The notes beneath the pieces are model-generated. The model made no database searches and was not told the DNA's origin. It saw only the letters and a program-made list of their open reading frames with translations. Below, piece by piece: positions 41,182 to 50,706 of a DNA stretch of 64,000 bases; position 1 is the stretch's first letter, and every line of letters starts with the position of its first letter. This DNA comes from Nitrospina sp052156635 (GTDB lineage: Bacteria; Nitrospinota; Nitrospinia; Nitrospinales; Nitrospinaceae): NCBI RefSeq assembly GCF_052156635.1, contig NZ_JBQKUO010000004.1, forward strand, positions 248,001 to 312,000. Reading direction: 5' to 3'. Both the position numbers and the translations under genes were made by a program.

Positions 41182-42253
41182 GAATTGCCCTCTTACCGAA
41201 CCCGCTTCTTGTCCAACCTTGCAGTGCATTCCCTTCTATCAAGGTTGACAATTCCATTCCTGTTTGTTCCAAGGTTTTTATCTAAATTAATCATTGAAAT
41301 GCATGGGCTTATAAGTACTGCCGCCCCGGGTCACAACCCTGTAACTGGGTACTCGTTAAATATTCGCAAAATATTTTTCAACCTTTAGAAGGATTTCTAA
41401 TGCTTATTTTGTTTTGTTAACATTCCGTATTGGGTCAACATTTTTGGTCTAAATATATTAATAAAAGACAATAAACTAAAGAGTTGAAACTCCGACCATA
41501 AATTTACAGAAAAATTTCGGTCTTGTAAATATTCCCCAATTAGGTCTGCCTTTTACATGAACTCCTTAAAATTGATTGGCTTTATCCTCATTAGGTCTTA
41601 ACTTGGAACAAGCGCAATTCGAATATGCGTTTATGCGTTCCAATCTCTACTGTCAGAAAGGGGGTGGAGAGGCGGAAAATATTAAAAAATTGAATACACG
41701 GGTGTGGCATGCGCTCAAAACAGCATCTTTTTACTTAATCGAAGCAGGAGCTGGTAAAGCAAGTCATTACTGAAAGATTCCGGGGAAATAAAAACAAGGG
41801 GCAAGAATCCTCCGTCATCGGTTCTTGAGTGTTTATCGGCAGTTCACCTGCCAGGCAAATTAACGATGCACATGCTATGAAAATTTTCTTGCGGACAAAA
41901 ATGCTCTTGCAGGGGCTTTCTGGAATTTTCCCACTTGGACTGAATTCAGGTCTGTTTCCCTTAAACAACCTGAAGCCAAAGCAGGAGCTTTGCCGCACAA
42001 GGGCCCGATACAGGAAACTTCATCCCACTTGGGCTTCAAATCACACCCTTTCAAACCCTTCCCACCAACACCAACCCTTCTTTTTTTCACAAACTATTCA
42101 TTTTCGCCCCAAATCTGGTTCGGTCCTTTTACAGGACTCACCGCCGGATTTGGTTTGTGCTCCTTCTATTTACCGAATTTGCTTTCCGACCCGTTTTCAG
42201 GCCGGAGCAGGAATACCCATACAAAACACTTCATCGAATGGATGATCTGATTT
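41182..42253. other. 1.07-kb AT-rich region between two kinase genes
   Basis: Several open frames exist on both strands, but none has a ribosome binding site with believable amino-acid composition; the best, near 41829-42245, is Pro/His/Phe-rich and featureless. An ATTTACA/TGTAAAT inverted repeat lies near 41500-41530. The region may hold a long regulatory leader or the remains of a lost gene. I see no transposase or terminal repeats. Confidence 0.4.
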
Positions 42254-45200
42254 ATGGAAACGACAACCCGATTGCCTGATTCGGAAGAAAGCAAAGATAC
42301 AGACAAGGCCCGGCCCACACGCATGCCTGCGGGCATCACCTGGGGCATTCTGGCAGTGTGTTTCCTGCCTCTGTTCCTGAACCTGATAGGTTACGACTTC
42401 GGTTCCAAATCCGCCCACCTGGACCCGGCGGTGATCAGCCAGCTGTCCCCTGGGGAACTCAAGGAAAGAGCCATTCATTCCCAGTCCGGGGCGTTTGTTC
42501 ATACGATTCTGGAATGGAGCGCCTTTGCCGCCGCCATCGTGGTTTTTATCCTGGCCCTGTTCAACTTCTATTTCAACCGGGACATGACCCTGCCCGTCAT
42601 TGCCATGGCTTTTTTGTGCGCAGGCATGGTGGATGCGTTCCACACCCTGGCGTCCGACCGTTTGATTGAAGGCAGAGCCATGGCCACCAACCTGGCGCCG
42701 TTCACCTGGGCCATCTCGCGTGTCTTCAATGCCATCATCCTGATTGCCGCGGTGGTGTTGTTGATGCGGTCCGGCCACGACAAAAGCACGGATCAGTTGA
42801 AGTTTCTGGCTGGCATTGGGTTCATTTTTGCACTGGTAGCGTATGCGGTCATCCAGTATTGCGCCTCCAGCACCGAACTCCCGCAGACCATGTTTCCGGA
42901 CGCCCTGTTCACCCGCCCCTGGGATGTGGTGCCGCTGGCTCTCTTCCTGTTCGCCGGAATCTTTCTGTTTCCCCGCTTCTACAAGCGGGAGAAAACGGTA
43001 TTCGTGCACTCGGTGATGGTCAGCATGGTCGCCAATGTCCTCACCCAGGCGTACATGGCGTTCGGCTCCGAGGCCCTGTTTGACAACGCCTTCAACGTCG
43101 CCCACTACCTGAAAATCGTGGCGTACGTTATTCCTTTCGTCGGGCTGGTTTTGGAGTACAAAAACACGCTGGGCACGTTTGTGGATACCATCCAGAAAAA
43201 CGAAACCACACTCGTTCAGTTGAAGAAAGCGGAGGCGCTGGCCACCCATCAGGGATGGGTGAAATCGGGCATCTCCGACCTGTTCGAAATCATGCAGAAG
43301 TCGGACACTCTCAAAAGCGCTTCCCAGCAAATCATCGGTTTCATGGTTCAGCGGCTGGAAATCCAGATGGGGGCCCTGTACCTGGCGCAGGAAAACACTC
43401 TCTATTTTTCCGCCGGGTATGCCTACGCCAACCCTCATAAACTGACCGAGAATTTCCAGTTTGGCGAAGGGTACGTCGGCCAGGCCGCCGTGGACAGGAA
43501 AAGCCTCCTTGTCCGGGAGGTTCCGGACGAGTATTTCAGGATCAAATCCAGCCTGGGCGAAGCGCCTCCCAAAACGCTCCTTTTTGTGCCCCTGATTTCC
43601 GAAAGGGACGTGGTGGGCGTCCTCGAGTTGTGCTCACTGCAGGAAATCACCGGCAACCATCTAGAATTCGTGAACCAGGCCGCCGACGCCATTGCCTCCA
43701 AAATTTCCCTCGAAATCGCCCAGGAGCGGATCAAAGACGCTTTGGAAGAGTCGCGTGCCCAGGCCGAGGAGCTGGCACAGCAGCAGACGGAATTGCAGGA
43801 AGCCAACCAGGAGCTGGAAGTCCAGACAAACGCGCTCAAGGAATCCGAGTACAAACTGGTGCAACAGCAGGAGGAGCTCCAGGAAACCAACCGCCAGCTG
43901 GAGGAGCAGGCCTCCATTCTGGAAATCCAGAAGCAGGAGATCGAGGCCAAGAACGAGCTGGTCAACCAGAAGGTCAGGGAGCTGGAAATCGCGAGCAAGT
44001 ACAAGTCCGAGTTCCTCGCCAACATGTCGCACGAACTGCGAACGCCCCTCAACAGCATGCTCATTTTGTCCCGGCTGCTCTCCGACAACAAGGACGGCAA
44101 CCTCACCACCAAGCAGGAGGAATTTGCCAGGACCATCCACAGTTCCGGAAACGACCTGCTGAACCTGATCAACGACATCCTCGACCTGTCAAAGATCGAA
44201 TCCGGCAACATGGAAATGATCCTGGAGGAAGTCAGCCTCGAGCGGTTTGTCGATACCGTGAAACGCAACTTTCAGCCGCTGGCCGACGATAAAAAACTGG
44301 ATTTCGCGGTCGAACTGGACCCTGCCCTTCCGGACAGCATGGTTTGCGACGCCAAGCATCTGGAACAGGTGCTTCGCAATTTGCTTTCCAATGCCTTCAA
44401 ATTCACGGAAAAAGGAGGCATCACCGTTCGCATTAGCCGCCCCTCCCCAGGCACCGTTCTGGCCAACAAAGACCTGAGTGTGGACTCCACAATTGGTTTC
44501 AGCGTCATCGATACGGGCAAAGGCATTCATGAATCCAAGCGGGTGCAGATTTTTGAAGCTTTCCAGCAGGAAGACGGCACCACCAGCCGCAAGTACGGCG
44601 GTACCGGGCTGGGGTTGTCCATCACGCGCGAATTCGTGCGCCTCATGGGAGGGGAAATCCAACTCGAGAGCAGGCTGGGAGAGGGCTCCACCTTCACCGT
44701 GTTCATTCCCGAAAAAGTGGAGTCGCCGGCAGGAATCCTGCAGACCAACAGCGAACGCGGAAACGGGGGCCATCGACCCGCAATGAAAAAATCACCCAAT
44801 TTCGAGGGGGACGCGACATCAAAAGGCATCGATGACGACAGGCAGGGGATCCATGCCTCAGACCGTACTCTTCTCATCATTGAGGACGATTTGAAATTCG
44901 CCGACGTGCTGAAAGACATGGCCCGTGAAAAAGGGTTCAAATGCCTCATTGCCGTTGACGGGGAGAACGGTATTGTGCTGGCCCAGCAATTCCAGCCTTC
45001 GGCCATCATTCTGGACATCGGCCTGCCCGGCATCGACGGCCTGATGGTGCTTGAGAAATTGAAAAACCATCCGGACACCAAACCGATTCCCGTCCATTTC
45101 ATTTCCGCGTACGACAAGAACAAGGAAGCAATGGAACTGGGTGCCATCGGTTTCCTCAGAAAACCCGTCACCAAAGAAAAAATGGATGACGTGTTTTCCC

Positions 45201-46042
45201 GTATTGAAAAGGTGATCTCCAAAAGCATCAAAAACCTTCTGGTGATCGAAGACGAAACCATCGTCCAGGACGAAATCCAGAAAATGTTCGGCAACAGCAA
45301 AACCAACGTCTTCCGGGCGATCACGGCAGAGGACGGGCTCAAGGTACTGGATGAAAACGAAGTGGATTGCATTGTCCTCGACCTTCACCTGGAGGGCATT
45401 TCAGGCTTTGATTTCCTGGAACAGATAAAAAAGAAAAAGGAATTAAAAAATATTCCCGTAATTGTTTACACCGGGCGGGACCTGATTCCCAATGAAGAGG
45501 TGAAACTCAAACGGTATTCTGAAAGCATCATCATCAAGGGAGCTCATTCCCTGGACCGGCTCATCGACGAAGCCACGCTGTTCCTCCACAAAGTGGTCCA
45601 GACAGAGGGAAAGGGGGAGGACAAAAAGGACTCTCCCGCAATGAATGCCAAGGCCTACGCCGGCAAGAATATCCTCCTGGTGGACGATGACCTGCGAAAC
45701 GTATTCGCCCTGGCGCACGTGCTGGAGGAATACGAAATGAATGTGATCATCGCAAAGCACGGCAGGGAAGCTTTGGAACAATTGGGAGAACACAAGGACA
45801 TCGATCTCGTCCTCATGGACATCATGATGCCCGAGATGGATGGTTACGAATGCATGCAGGAGATTCGCAAAATCCCGGAGTTCAAAAATCTTCCCATCAT
45901 CGCATTGACTGCCAAAGCGATGAAGGGCGACAAGGAGAAGTGCCTGAAAGCGGGGGCCAACGATTACTTGACCAAGCCCGTTGACATCAACGTCTTGCTG
46001 AACCAGATCAGAATATGGGTGCTCCATGAAAGCCAACACTGA
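42254..46042 (+). CDS. large hybrid sensor kinase: membrane sensor, GAF, kinase core and three receivers
   Basis: 1262 residues. The first ~305 residues hold about seven helices with VDAFHTLASD, the pattern of MASE3-like membrane sensor domains. A GAF domain follows (about 330-480), then a Gln/Glu coiled coil, HisKA with ANMSHELRTPLNSMLILSRL, ATPase motifs (LLSNAFKFTE, DTGKGIHES, GGTGLGLSIT) and three receivers: LLIIEDDLKFADVL, LLVIEDETIVQDEI and ILLVDDDLRNVFAL, each with its own Asp (LDIGLPG, LDLHLEG, MDIMMPE). Three receivers on one kinase suggest a branching phosphorelay. The stop overlaps the cheR-like gene by 17 bp, so the two proteins are likely made together. Confidence 0.92.
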   Translation: METTTRLPDSEESKDTDKARPTRMPAGITWGILAVCFLPLFLNLIGYDFGSKSAHLDPAVISQLSPGELKERAIHSQSGAFVHTILEWSAFAAAIVVFILALFNFYFNRDMTLPVIAMAFLCAGMVDAFHTLASDRLIEGRAMATNLAPFTWAISRVFNAIILIAAVVLLMRSGHDKSTDQLKFLAGIGFIFALVAYAVIQYCASSTELPQTMFPDALFTRPWDVVPLALFLFAGIFLFPRFYKREKTVFVHSVMVSMVANVLTQAYMAFGSEALFDNAFNVAHYLKIVAYVIPFVGLVLEYKNTLGTFVDTIQKNETTLVQLKKAEALATHQGWVKSGISDLFEIMQKSDTLKSASQQIIGFMVQRLEIQMGALYLAQENTLYFSAGYAYANPHKLTENFQFGEGYVGQAAVDRKSLLVREVPDEYFRIKSSLGEAPPKTLLFVPLISERDVVGVLELCSLQEITGNHLEFVNQAADAIASKISLEIAQERIKDALEESRAQAEELAQQQTELQEANQELEVQTNALKESEYKLVQQQEELQETNRQLEEQASILEIQKQEIEAKNELVNQKVRELEIASKYKSEFLANMSHELRTPLNSMLILSRLLSDNKDGNLTTKQEEFARTIHSSGNDLLNLINDILDLSKIESGNMEMILEEVSLERFVDTVKRNFQPLADDKKLDFAVELDPALPDSMVCDAKHLEQVLRNLLSNAFKFTEKGGITVRISRPSPGTVLANKDLSVDSTIGFSVIDTGKGIHESKRVQIFEAFQQEDGTTSRKYGGTGLGLSITREFVRLMGGEIQLESRLGEGSTFTVFIPEKVESPAGILQTNSERGNGGHRPAMKKSPNFEGDATSKGIDDDRQGIHASDRTLLIIEDDLKFADVLKDMAREKGFKCLIAVDGENGIVLAQQFQPSAIILDIGLPGIDGLMVLEKLKNHPDTKPIPVHFISAYDKNKEAMELGAIGFLRKPVTKEKMDDVFSRIEKVISKSIKNLLVIEDETIVQDEIQKMFGNSKTNVFRAITAEDGLKVLDENEVDCIVLDLHLEGISGFDFLEQIKKKKELKNIPVIVYTGRDLIPNEEVKLKRYSESIIIKGAHSLDRLIDEATLFLHKVVQTEGKGEDKKDSPAMNAKAYAGKNILLVDDDLRNVFALAHVLEEYEMNVIIAKHGREALEQLGEHKDIDLVLMDIMMPEMDGYECMQEIRKIPEFKNLPIIALTAKAMKGDKEKCLKAGANDYLTKPVDINVLLNQIRIWVLHESQH

Positions 46043-46889
46043 CGAACCTGCGGCTGTTTCCGAAGAGGAGCACAATGAAAACCTGGAGTTGTGGGCGCTT
46101 CTCGAAGTGATGTATCAGAAATACGGTTATGATTTTCGCAATTACAATTACAGTTCCATCCGCCGCCAGTTGAAACGGCGCATGAAGGCGGAGGGAATCG
46201 ACTCCATTTCACAAATTCAGCACCATGTTCTGAACAACAAAGATTTGTTCCATAAAGTCGTTTCGGATTTTTATATCAACGTCACGGAATTGTTCCGCGA
46301 TCCGGCTTTCTTCAAGGCTTTGAGGGAGCAGGTTATCCCCCTTCTCAAGTCCTACCCCTCCCTGAAAGTCTGGCATGCGGGATGTGGAACCGGGCAGGAA
46401 GTGTATTCCATGGCCATCATGCTGATGGAAGAAGGCCTTTTTGAAAAGGCGCAGATTTATGCTACGGACGTCAACATGGAAGCTCTGAAAAAAGCGAAGG
46501 AGGGAATTTATCCCGTTGAGCTCATCAAAGAAGACTCGCACAACTACCTGGAAGCAGGCGGCCTGGAAACCCTGACGAAATACTGCACCGTGAATTATGG
46601 AAACGTCATCATGAACGCGGAGCTTAGAAAGCACATTTCGTTTTTTGATCACAACCTGGTAACAGACAGCTCAATCGGGGAAATGAACCTGATTTTTTGC
46701 CGGAATGTTCTGATTTATTTTAACAACAGTTTAAAACAGAGAGCCATCCGGGTATTCTGGGAATCCCTGTGTCACAAGGGATTTTTCTGCGCCGGGGCCA
46801 ATGAGCGCTTGCTGGGTGATGAGAATCAAACAATGTTTGAAGTATTTGACGACAAAAACAAAATTTACAGAAAAAGGAAGGCGGCTTGA
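46026..46889 (+). CDS. CheR-type protein-glutamate methyltransferase
   Basis: 287 residues. The N-terminal CheR helical domain (YGYDFRNYNYSSIRRQLKRR) and the SAM-binding domain (VWHAGCGTGQEVYSMAI, IYATDVNMEALKKA, LIFCRNVLIYFN) are complete. CheR methylates glutamates of chemoreceptors, yet no receptor, CheA, CheW or CheB is encoded here. It sits between two hybrid kinases, so it probably methylates a kinase or sensor of this block, or works with chemoreceptors encoded elsewhere. Confidence 0.92.
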   Translation: MKANTDEPAAVSEEEHNENLELWALLEVMYQKYGYDFRNYNYSSIRRQLKRRMKAEGIDSISQIQHHVLNNKDLFHKVVSDFYINVTELFRDPAFFKALREQVIPLLKSYPSLKVWHAGCGTGQEVYSMAIMLMEEGLFEKAQIYATDVNMEALKKAKEGIYPVELIKEDSHNYLEAGGLETLTKYCTVNYGNVIMNAELRKHISFFDHNLVTDSSIGEMNLIFCRNVLIYFNNSLKQRAIRVFWESLCHKGFFCAGANERLLGDENQTMFEVFDDKNKIYRKRKAA

Positions 46890-46905
46890 AAGTAGCTTGT
46901 TACTG

Positions 46906-46922
46906 TTTTTTTGGGGGGGGGG
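46906..46922 (+). repeat. T7-G10 homopolymer tract at the ribosome binding site
   Basis: Seven T followed by ten G lie three bases before the ATG at 46925, where the Shine-Dalgarno sequence should be. Such tracts slip during replication and can change translation rate between cells. Confidence 0.7.
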
Positions 46923-46924
46923 AC

Positions 46925-48601
46925 ATGAACAAACCAACAAAAGTCGCAAAAATTTCAACCTCCAAAACCGAATCGATTATGAAAAATAAGCAAGCCGATG
47001 ACCGCCCCTACGTGCTCATTGTAGACGACGTTGAGGCCAATTTGATCGCTCTGGAAAGCCTTCTGGAAGAGGAAAGCTGCAGGGTCGTCCGTGCGGATTC
47101 CGGGAAGCAGGCTCTGGAAAAAGTCCTGGAATATGACTTCGCACTCATCCTGCTGGATGTCCAGATGCCCAATATGGATGGCTACGAGACCGCGTCCCTC
47201 ATTCGTGGAATAGAAAAAACCCGTTATATTCCCATTATCTTCATCACTGCTTCCAGCAAGGAAGAACCTTATGTTTTCAAGGGCTACCAGAAAGGGGCGG
47301 TGGATTACCTGTACAAGCCGCTCAACCCCCTGATCCTGAACAGCAAGGTTCGGATTTTTCTCGATCTTTACAAACAAAAAAGGCTCATTCAGGAACAGGC
47401 CAAAAACCTGAAGCTTCAGCTTGAAGAAACAGCGCATTTGAAAAACGCGGCTGACCGGGCCAATAAAGCCAAGTCGGAATTTTTATCCGCCATGAATCAT
47501 GAAATCCGTACCCCGCTGAACGCCATCTTCGGCTACGCCCAGATCATGAAACTGGATGAAGCCAGTCTCACCCCGAGGCAGCGCAACGGGGTCGAGGGCA
47601 TTTACCGCGCCGGGCAGCATTTGATGCGGTTGATCGACAACGTTCTCGATCTGGCCAAAATTGAAGCTGGCAGGATGAGCGTCGATGTTCAGGATTTCGA
47701 TCTTGTTGAAATCCTTTTCGACCTCACCGTCATGTTCGAACAGGTCTGCAGGGGAAAGGAAATTGATTTTTCAATTGAAGGACTCTCCATGGAGGAACCC
47801 TGCTGGGTTTTTGGAGACGATCAAAAACTTCGCCAGGTATTGATCAACCTCATCGGCAATGCCACCAAGTTCACCGAAGATGGGGGGATCACATTGAAGG
47901 TCAAGCACCTTGGAGAAGCCCGGTTTCAATTTGACGTCAAGGACACGGGCAAGGGCATTCCACAGGATAAGCAGAGCCTGATCTTCGAGCCGTTTCGCCA
48001 AACCGAGCTTGGGCAGGCCAAGGGGGGCACCGGACTGGGGCTGGCCATATCGAAAAAGTTTGTCGAACTGATGGGCGGCGAGATGAAGCTGATCTCGGAA
48101 GAAGGCAAGGGAAGCTGTTTCTATTTCAATATTCCGCTTTTTCCGGCGGAATCCAAACCTAAAGTCAACGGCATCTTTGAATCCCACCGGTACAGACTAC
48201 CGCCTGAAAAAAGCGTGCGGGCCCTCATCGTCGATGATATGCCAGACAACGTCGATATCCTCACCCAGCTATTGGCTGAAATGGGTCTGGAGGTCAAGTC
48301 CGCGGTGGATGGAAAAGAGGCCGTCGAATCGGTAACGGCATGGAAGCCGGATATCGTTTTCATGGATTACCAGATGCCTGTCATGAACGGGTTTGACGCG
48401 GCAAAGGAAATCCGGGCTCTTTACGGTGACGATTCCATTAAAATCATCCTGCTTTCCGCCTCCGTACTTTCCCACGAAAAAGAAGACATTCTGAAAGAAA
48501 ACGTGCACAATGGCTTCCTTTCCAAACCGTTCCTGCAGAAAGAAATCGTGACCATCCTGGAACAGCTACTGAAATTGAATTTCGATTCTGAAGACGAATA
48601 G
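46925..48601 (+). CDS. receiver - histidine kinase - receiver hybrid protein, soluble
   Basis: 558 residues from ATG 46925; a TTG at 46886 overlapping the cheR stop is open but would translate the poly-G tract. Receiver 1 at about 20-140 (VLIVDDVEANLIAL, LILLDVQMPNMDGY), a short coiled coil, HisKA with SAMNHEIRTPLNAIFGYAQI, ATPase (LIGNATKFTED, DTGKGIPQDK, GGTGLGLAIS), then receiver 2 (ALIVDDMPDNVDIL, IVFMDYQMPVMNG). There is no membrane helix, so it is cytoplasmic and probably takes phosphate from a membrane kinase such as the 1262-residue one upstream. Confidence 0.92.
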   Translation: MNKPTKVAKISTSKTESIMKNKQADDRPYVLIVDDVEANLIALESLLEEESCRVVRADSGKQALEKVLEYDFALILLDVQMPNMDGYETASLIRGIEKTRYIPIIFITASSKEEPYVFKGYQKGAVDYLYKPLNPLILNSKVRIFLDLYKQKRLIQEQAKNLKLQLEETAHLKNAADRANKAKSEFLSAMNHEIRTPLNAIFGYAQIMKLDEASLTPRQRNGVEGIYRAGQHLMRLIDNVLDLAKIEAGRMSVDVQDFDLVEILFDLTVMFEQVCRGKEIDFSIEGLSMEEPCWVFGDDQKLRQVLINLIGNATKFTEDGGITLKVKHLGEARFQFDVKDTGKGIPQDKQSLIFEPFRQTELGQAKGGTGLGLAISKKFVELMGGEMKLISEEGKGSCFYFNIPLFPAESKPKVNGIFESHRYRLPPEKSVRALIVDDMPDNVDILTQLLAEMGLEVKSAVDGKEAVESVTAWKPDIVFMDYQMPVMNGFDAAKEIRALYGDDSIKIILLSASVLSHEKEDILKENVHNGFLSKPFLQKEIVTILEQLLKLNFDSEDE

Positions 48602-48722
48602 CGATTATCCCTCGATTGCCTTCTTTCTGCTTAATCACTTCTCCTGGTATCGAATCCCCGGAATTTATTTTCTGGCCAAACGATCGGAAAGACACCCTTC
48701 AAAGCGCATTTCATCGATAAAA

Positions 48723-48757
48723 TTAAAATGGCCTGCCGGAAAACCCGCAAGCCATTT
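48723..48757 (-). terminator. rho-independent terminator of tRNA-Arg
   Basis: On the minus strand AAATGGCTTGCGGG pairs, with a mismatch, with CCGGCAGGCCATTTT around TTTT, ending in a T-rich stretch just downstream of the tRNA. Confidence 0.6.
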
Positions 48758-48769
48758 CATACTGCATTT

Positions 48770-48846
<77 letters not shown>

Positions 48847-48987
48847 GTGTATTTTGAATTAAAACGATGGCGACATGAGGCCGGGCCATCCTGCTCGCTA
48901 TTAATCAAGCGGCCACTTGCCGAATCATACCACGCAACTCATGCCCCATAAATCGATTTTTGGCCCCCCGCGACGGCGCAAGCCTCA

Positions 48988-49016
48988 TTCCCCCGTCAAA
49001 CCAAAAGTCTTATAAT
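48988..49016 (+). promoter_or_regulatory. candidate promoter of the DCC-family gene
   Basis: A perfect TATAAT at 49011-49016, 26 bases before the coding start, with a weak TTCCCC at 17-base spacing (48988-48993). Confidence 0.4.
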
Positions 49017-49041
49017 GAGACTCTGAAAGGACCGGACGGCC

Positions 49042-49461
49042 ATGCCAACCAGACCTGCCAAAGGGAATGAACAACCACCCATCATCTTTTTCGACGGGAT
49101 GTGCGGACTGTGCAACGGGTTTGTGGATTTTCTCATCCGTGCAGACAAGGTGCAGGTATTCCGCTTCTCTCCATTACAGGGGGAAGCCGCGGGCCGGGTG
49201 CTGGGCACAACCGGGAAGTACTCATTGGACAGCGTGGTTCTGGTGGAGGGGGATCGCGTCTCCAGCAAATCCACAGCGGCTTTGCGCATCTTCCGCCGCC
49301 TGGGGGGAATCTGGTCCCTATTGTGGGCATTACGGTGGGTGCCCCTACCTGTTCGCGACGGGATCTACGAATGGATCGCCAGGAACCGTTACCGTCTGTT
49401 CGGGAAAAAGGCAACCTGCCGCATTCCGTCTCCGGAAGAACGCACCCGTTTTCTCGATTGA
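49042..49461 (+). CDS. DCC-family (DUF393) thiol-disulfide oxidoreductase-like protein
   Basis: 139 residues. IIFFDGMCGLCNGFVDFL gives the DxxCxxC signature of the DCC family, set at the end of the first strand as in a thioredoxin fold. RFSPLQGEAAGRVL and SKSTAALRIFRRLG are also family-typical. Members are small, probably cytoplasmic or membrane-associated, redox-active proteins of poorly known function. It has its own promoter and converges with the methyltransferase gene, the stops 7 bp apart. Confidence 0.88.
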   Translation: MPTRPAKGNEQPPIIFFDGMCGLCNGFVDFLIRADKVQVFRFSPLQGEAAGRVLGTTGKYSLDSVVLVEGDRVSSKSTAALRIFRRLGGIWSLLWALRWVPLPVRDGIYEWIARNRYRLFGKKATCRIPSPEERTRFLD

Positions 49462-49468
49462 ATTCAAT

Positions 49469-50407
49469 TCACGCCAGAGCCGGGGCCGAGCCCAGGGAAG
49501 CGATCAACCCGCGCGTGCGTTCGCGCGAACTTTGGGGAAGCTGGCAGTCCGCAAGCATTTTTTCAAGAAATGAAATTCCTGCCTCGGGTTTGCCTCTTTC
49601 AAAAAAGCATTCAAACAACTGCATGTACAAAGAAGGAAATCCTTTGTAGGACTCGCAAAGGTGATCGCCGATTCCAATGGCATACTCCAGTCCGTCCGGC
49701 CGATCCAGACACCAGACAATTCCCTTCATGTATCCATCGATTTCAATCTGCACTTCCTCCTGAAGGCTTTCAGGCGTCAACACGTGTTTGTACAATTCCG
49801 AGACCCGGTAATCGCCGACAATCACATCCATGATGTCCGGCAGGTCTTCCCGCTTGCCGTTGGTCAACCCGTAAAACCGGTGGACAATGAGTCCTGTGTT
49901 CATTTCATACTGTTTGTCCACACGGAAATACATCTGCATCAGGAAGCGTTCCAGGTTCTTTTTTTCAAGCAGGCCCGGATACACAAAGGCATGGCGGCAG
50001 GCTCCATAGCCCATGGTGCCCTCCTGGGTCGGGACCGAAAAATAAAAAGCTCCGCCCGGCTTCAAAACCCGCCTGACCTCGGAGACCATTCGATGCGGGT
50101 TGGTCAAATGCTCGAAGGTCTCATAACTGTAAACCGCATCAAAAAAATCCGTCTCGTACGGTAGATCCTGCTCGCTCACATCAATCAGGGAGACATTGAA
50201 TCCCCGGGACCGGGCGCGGTCCACGATATCCCGCCCGGCATCCACCCCATGCACTTCGTTGCCTGCTTCTTGCAGGCTCTGAAGCAGGGACCCGGAGCCA
50301 AACCCTATTTCCAGCACGCGGCCGTGGTGAATGTGCTCGAAACAACCCTGATCGACCCCGCTGGGCCGATACTCCTCGTAGGTGGCCTGGGCCACGGATT
50401 TCGTCAT
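49469..50407 (-). CDS. SAM-dependent methyltransferase (class I) with long C-terminal part
   Basis: 312 residues from ATG 50407 (GGGAG upstream). VLEIGFGSGSLLQSL is motif I for S-adenosylmethionine, GVDAGRDIVDRA follows, and FDAVYSYETFEHL and RVLKPGGAFYFSVP complete the fold. The substrate is unknown. After the ~190-residue catalytic core there are about 110 residues with helical character and no motif. Residues upstream of the chosen start (an open frame to 50662) are basic and low in similarity to coding sequence, so I use the shorter form. Confidence 0.82.
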   Translation of the reverse strand: MTKSVAQATYEEYRPSGVDQGCFEHIHHGRVLEIGFGSGSLLQSLQEAGNEVHGVDAGRDIVDRARSRGFNVSLIDVSEQDLPYETDFFDAVYSYETFEHLTNPHRMVSEVRRVLKPGGAFYFSVPTQEGTMGYGACRHAFVYPGLLEKKNLERFLMQMYFRVDKQYEMNTGLIVHRFYGLTNGKREDLPDIMDVIVGDYRVSELYKHVLTPESLQEEVQIEIDGYMKGIVWCLDRPDGLEYAIGIGDHLCESYKGFPSLYMQLFECFFERGKPEAGISFLEKMLADCQLPQSSRERTRGLIASLGSAPALA

Positions 50408-50607
50408 GATGCGAATCTCCCTGGTTATATCCTTAATAGATCGGGAGATTCGAAAATTTCCATTAGCCATTTTTGGCAAAAGGTGAGAAAAAGGGTGATT
50501 CGCTATCAATTTGTTCCGGAATTGCCGGGAATCCATGCTTTTTTCGAATCCTGGCTTCCTATTCACCCTTCCCCTTTGTTTGACGTCCCCAAAAACCCTC
50601 ACCCGGC

Positions 50608-50635
50608 TTGATTCGACCGTTTCATTCGGTATATC
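50608..50635 (+). promoter_or_regulatory. candidate sigma-70 promoter of the parvulin-rhodanese gene
   Basis: TTGATT (50608-50613), 16-base spacer, TATATC (50630-50635). The coding start follows 71 bases later. Confidence 0.4.
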
Positions 50636-50706
50636 ATTTTCAGGAGTCACCGACTCTCCCAATACCCCGATAACCGACCTGAAGGCAAGGTTTAAAGGAG
50701 CGTTTC

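Noticed and set aside
41829..42245. 138-codon frame in the AT-rich gap
   Set aside because: Pro/His/Phe-rich, no ribosome binding site, no domain.
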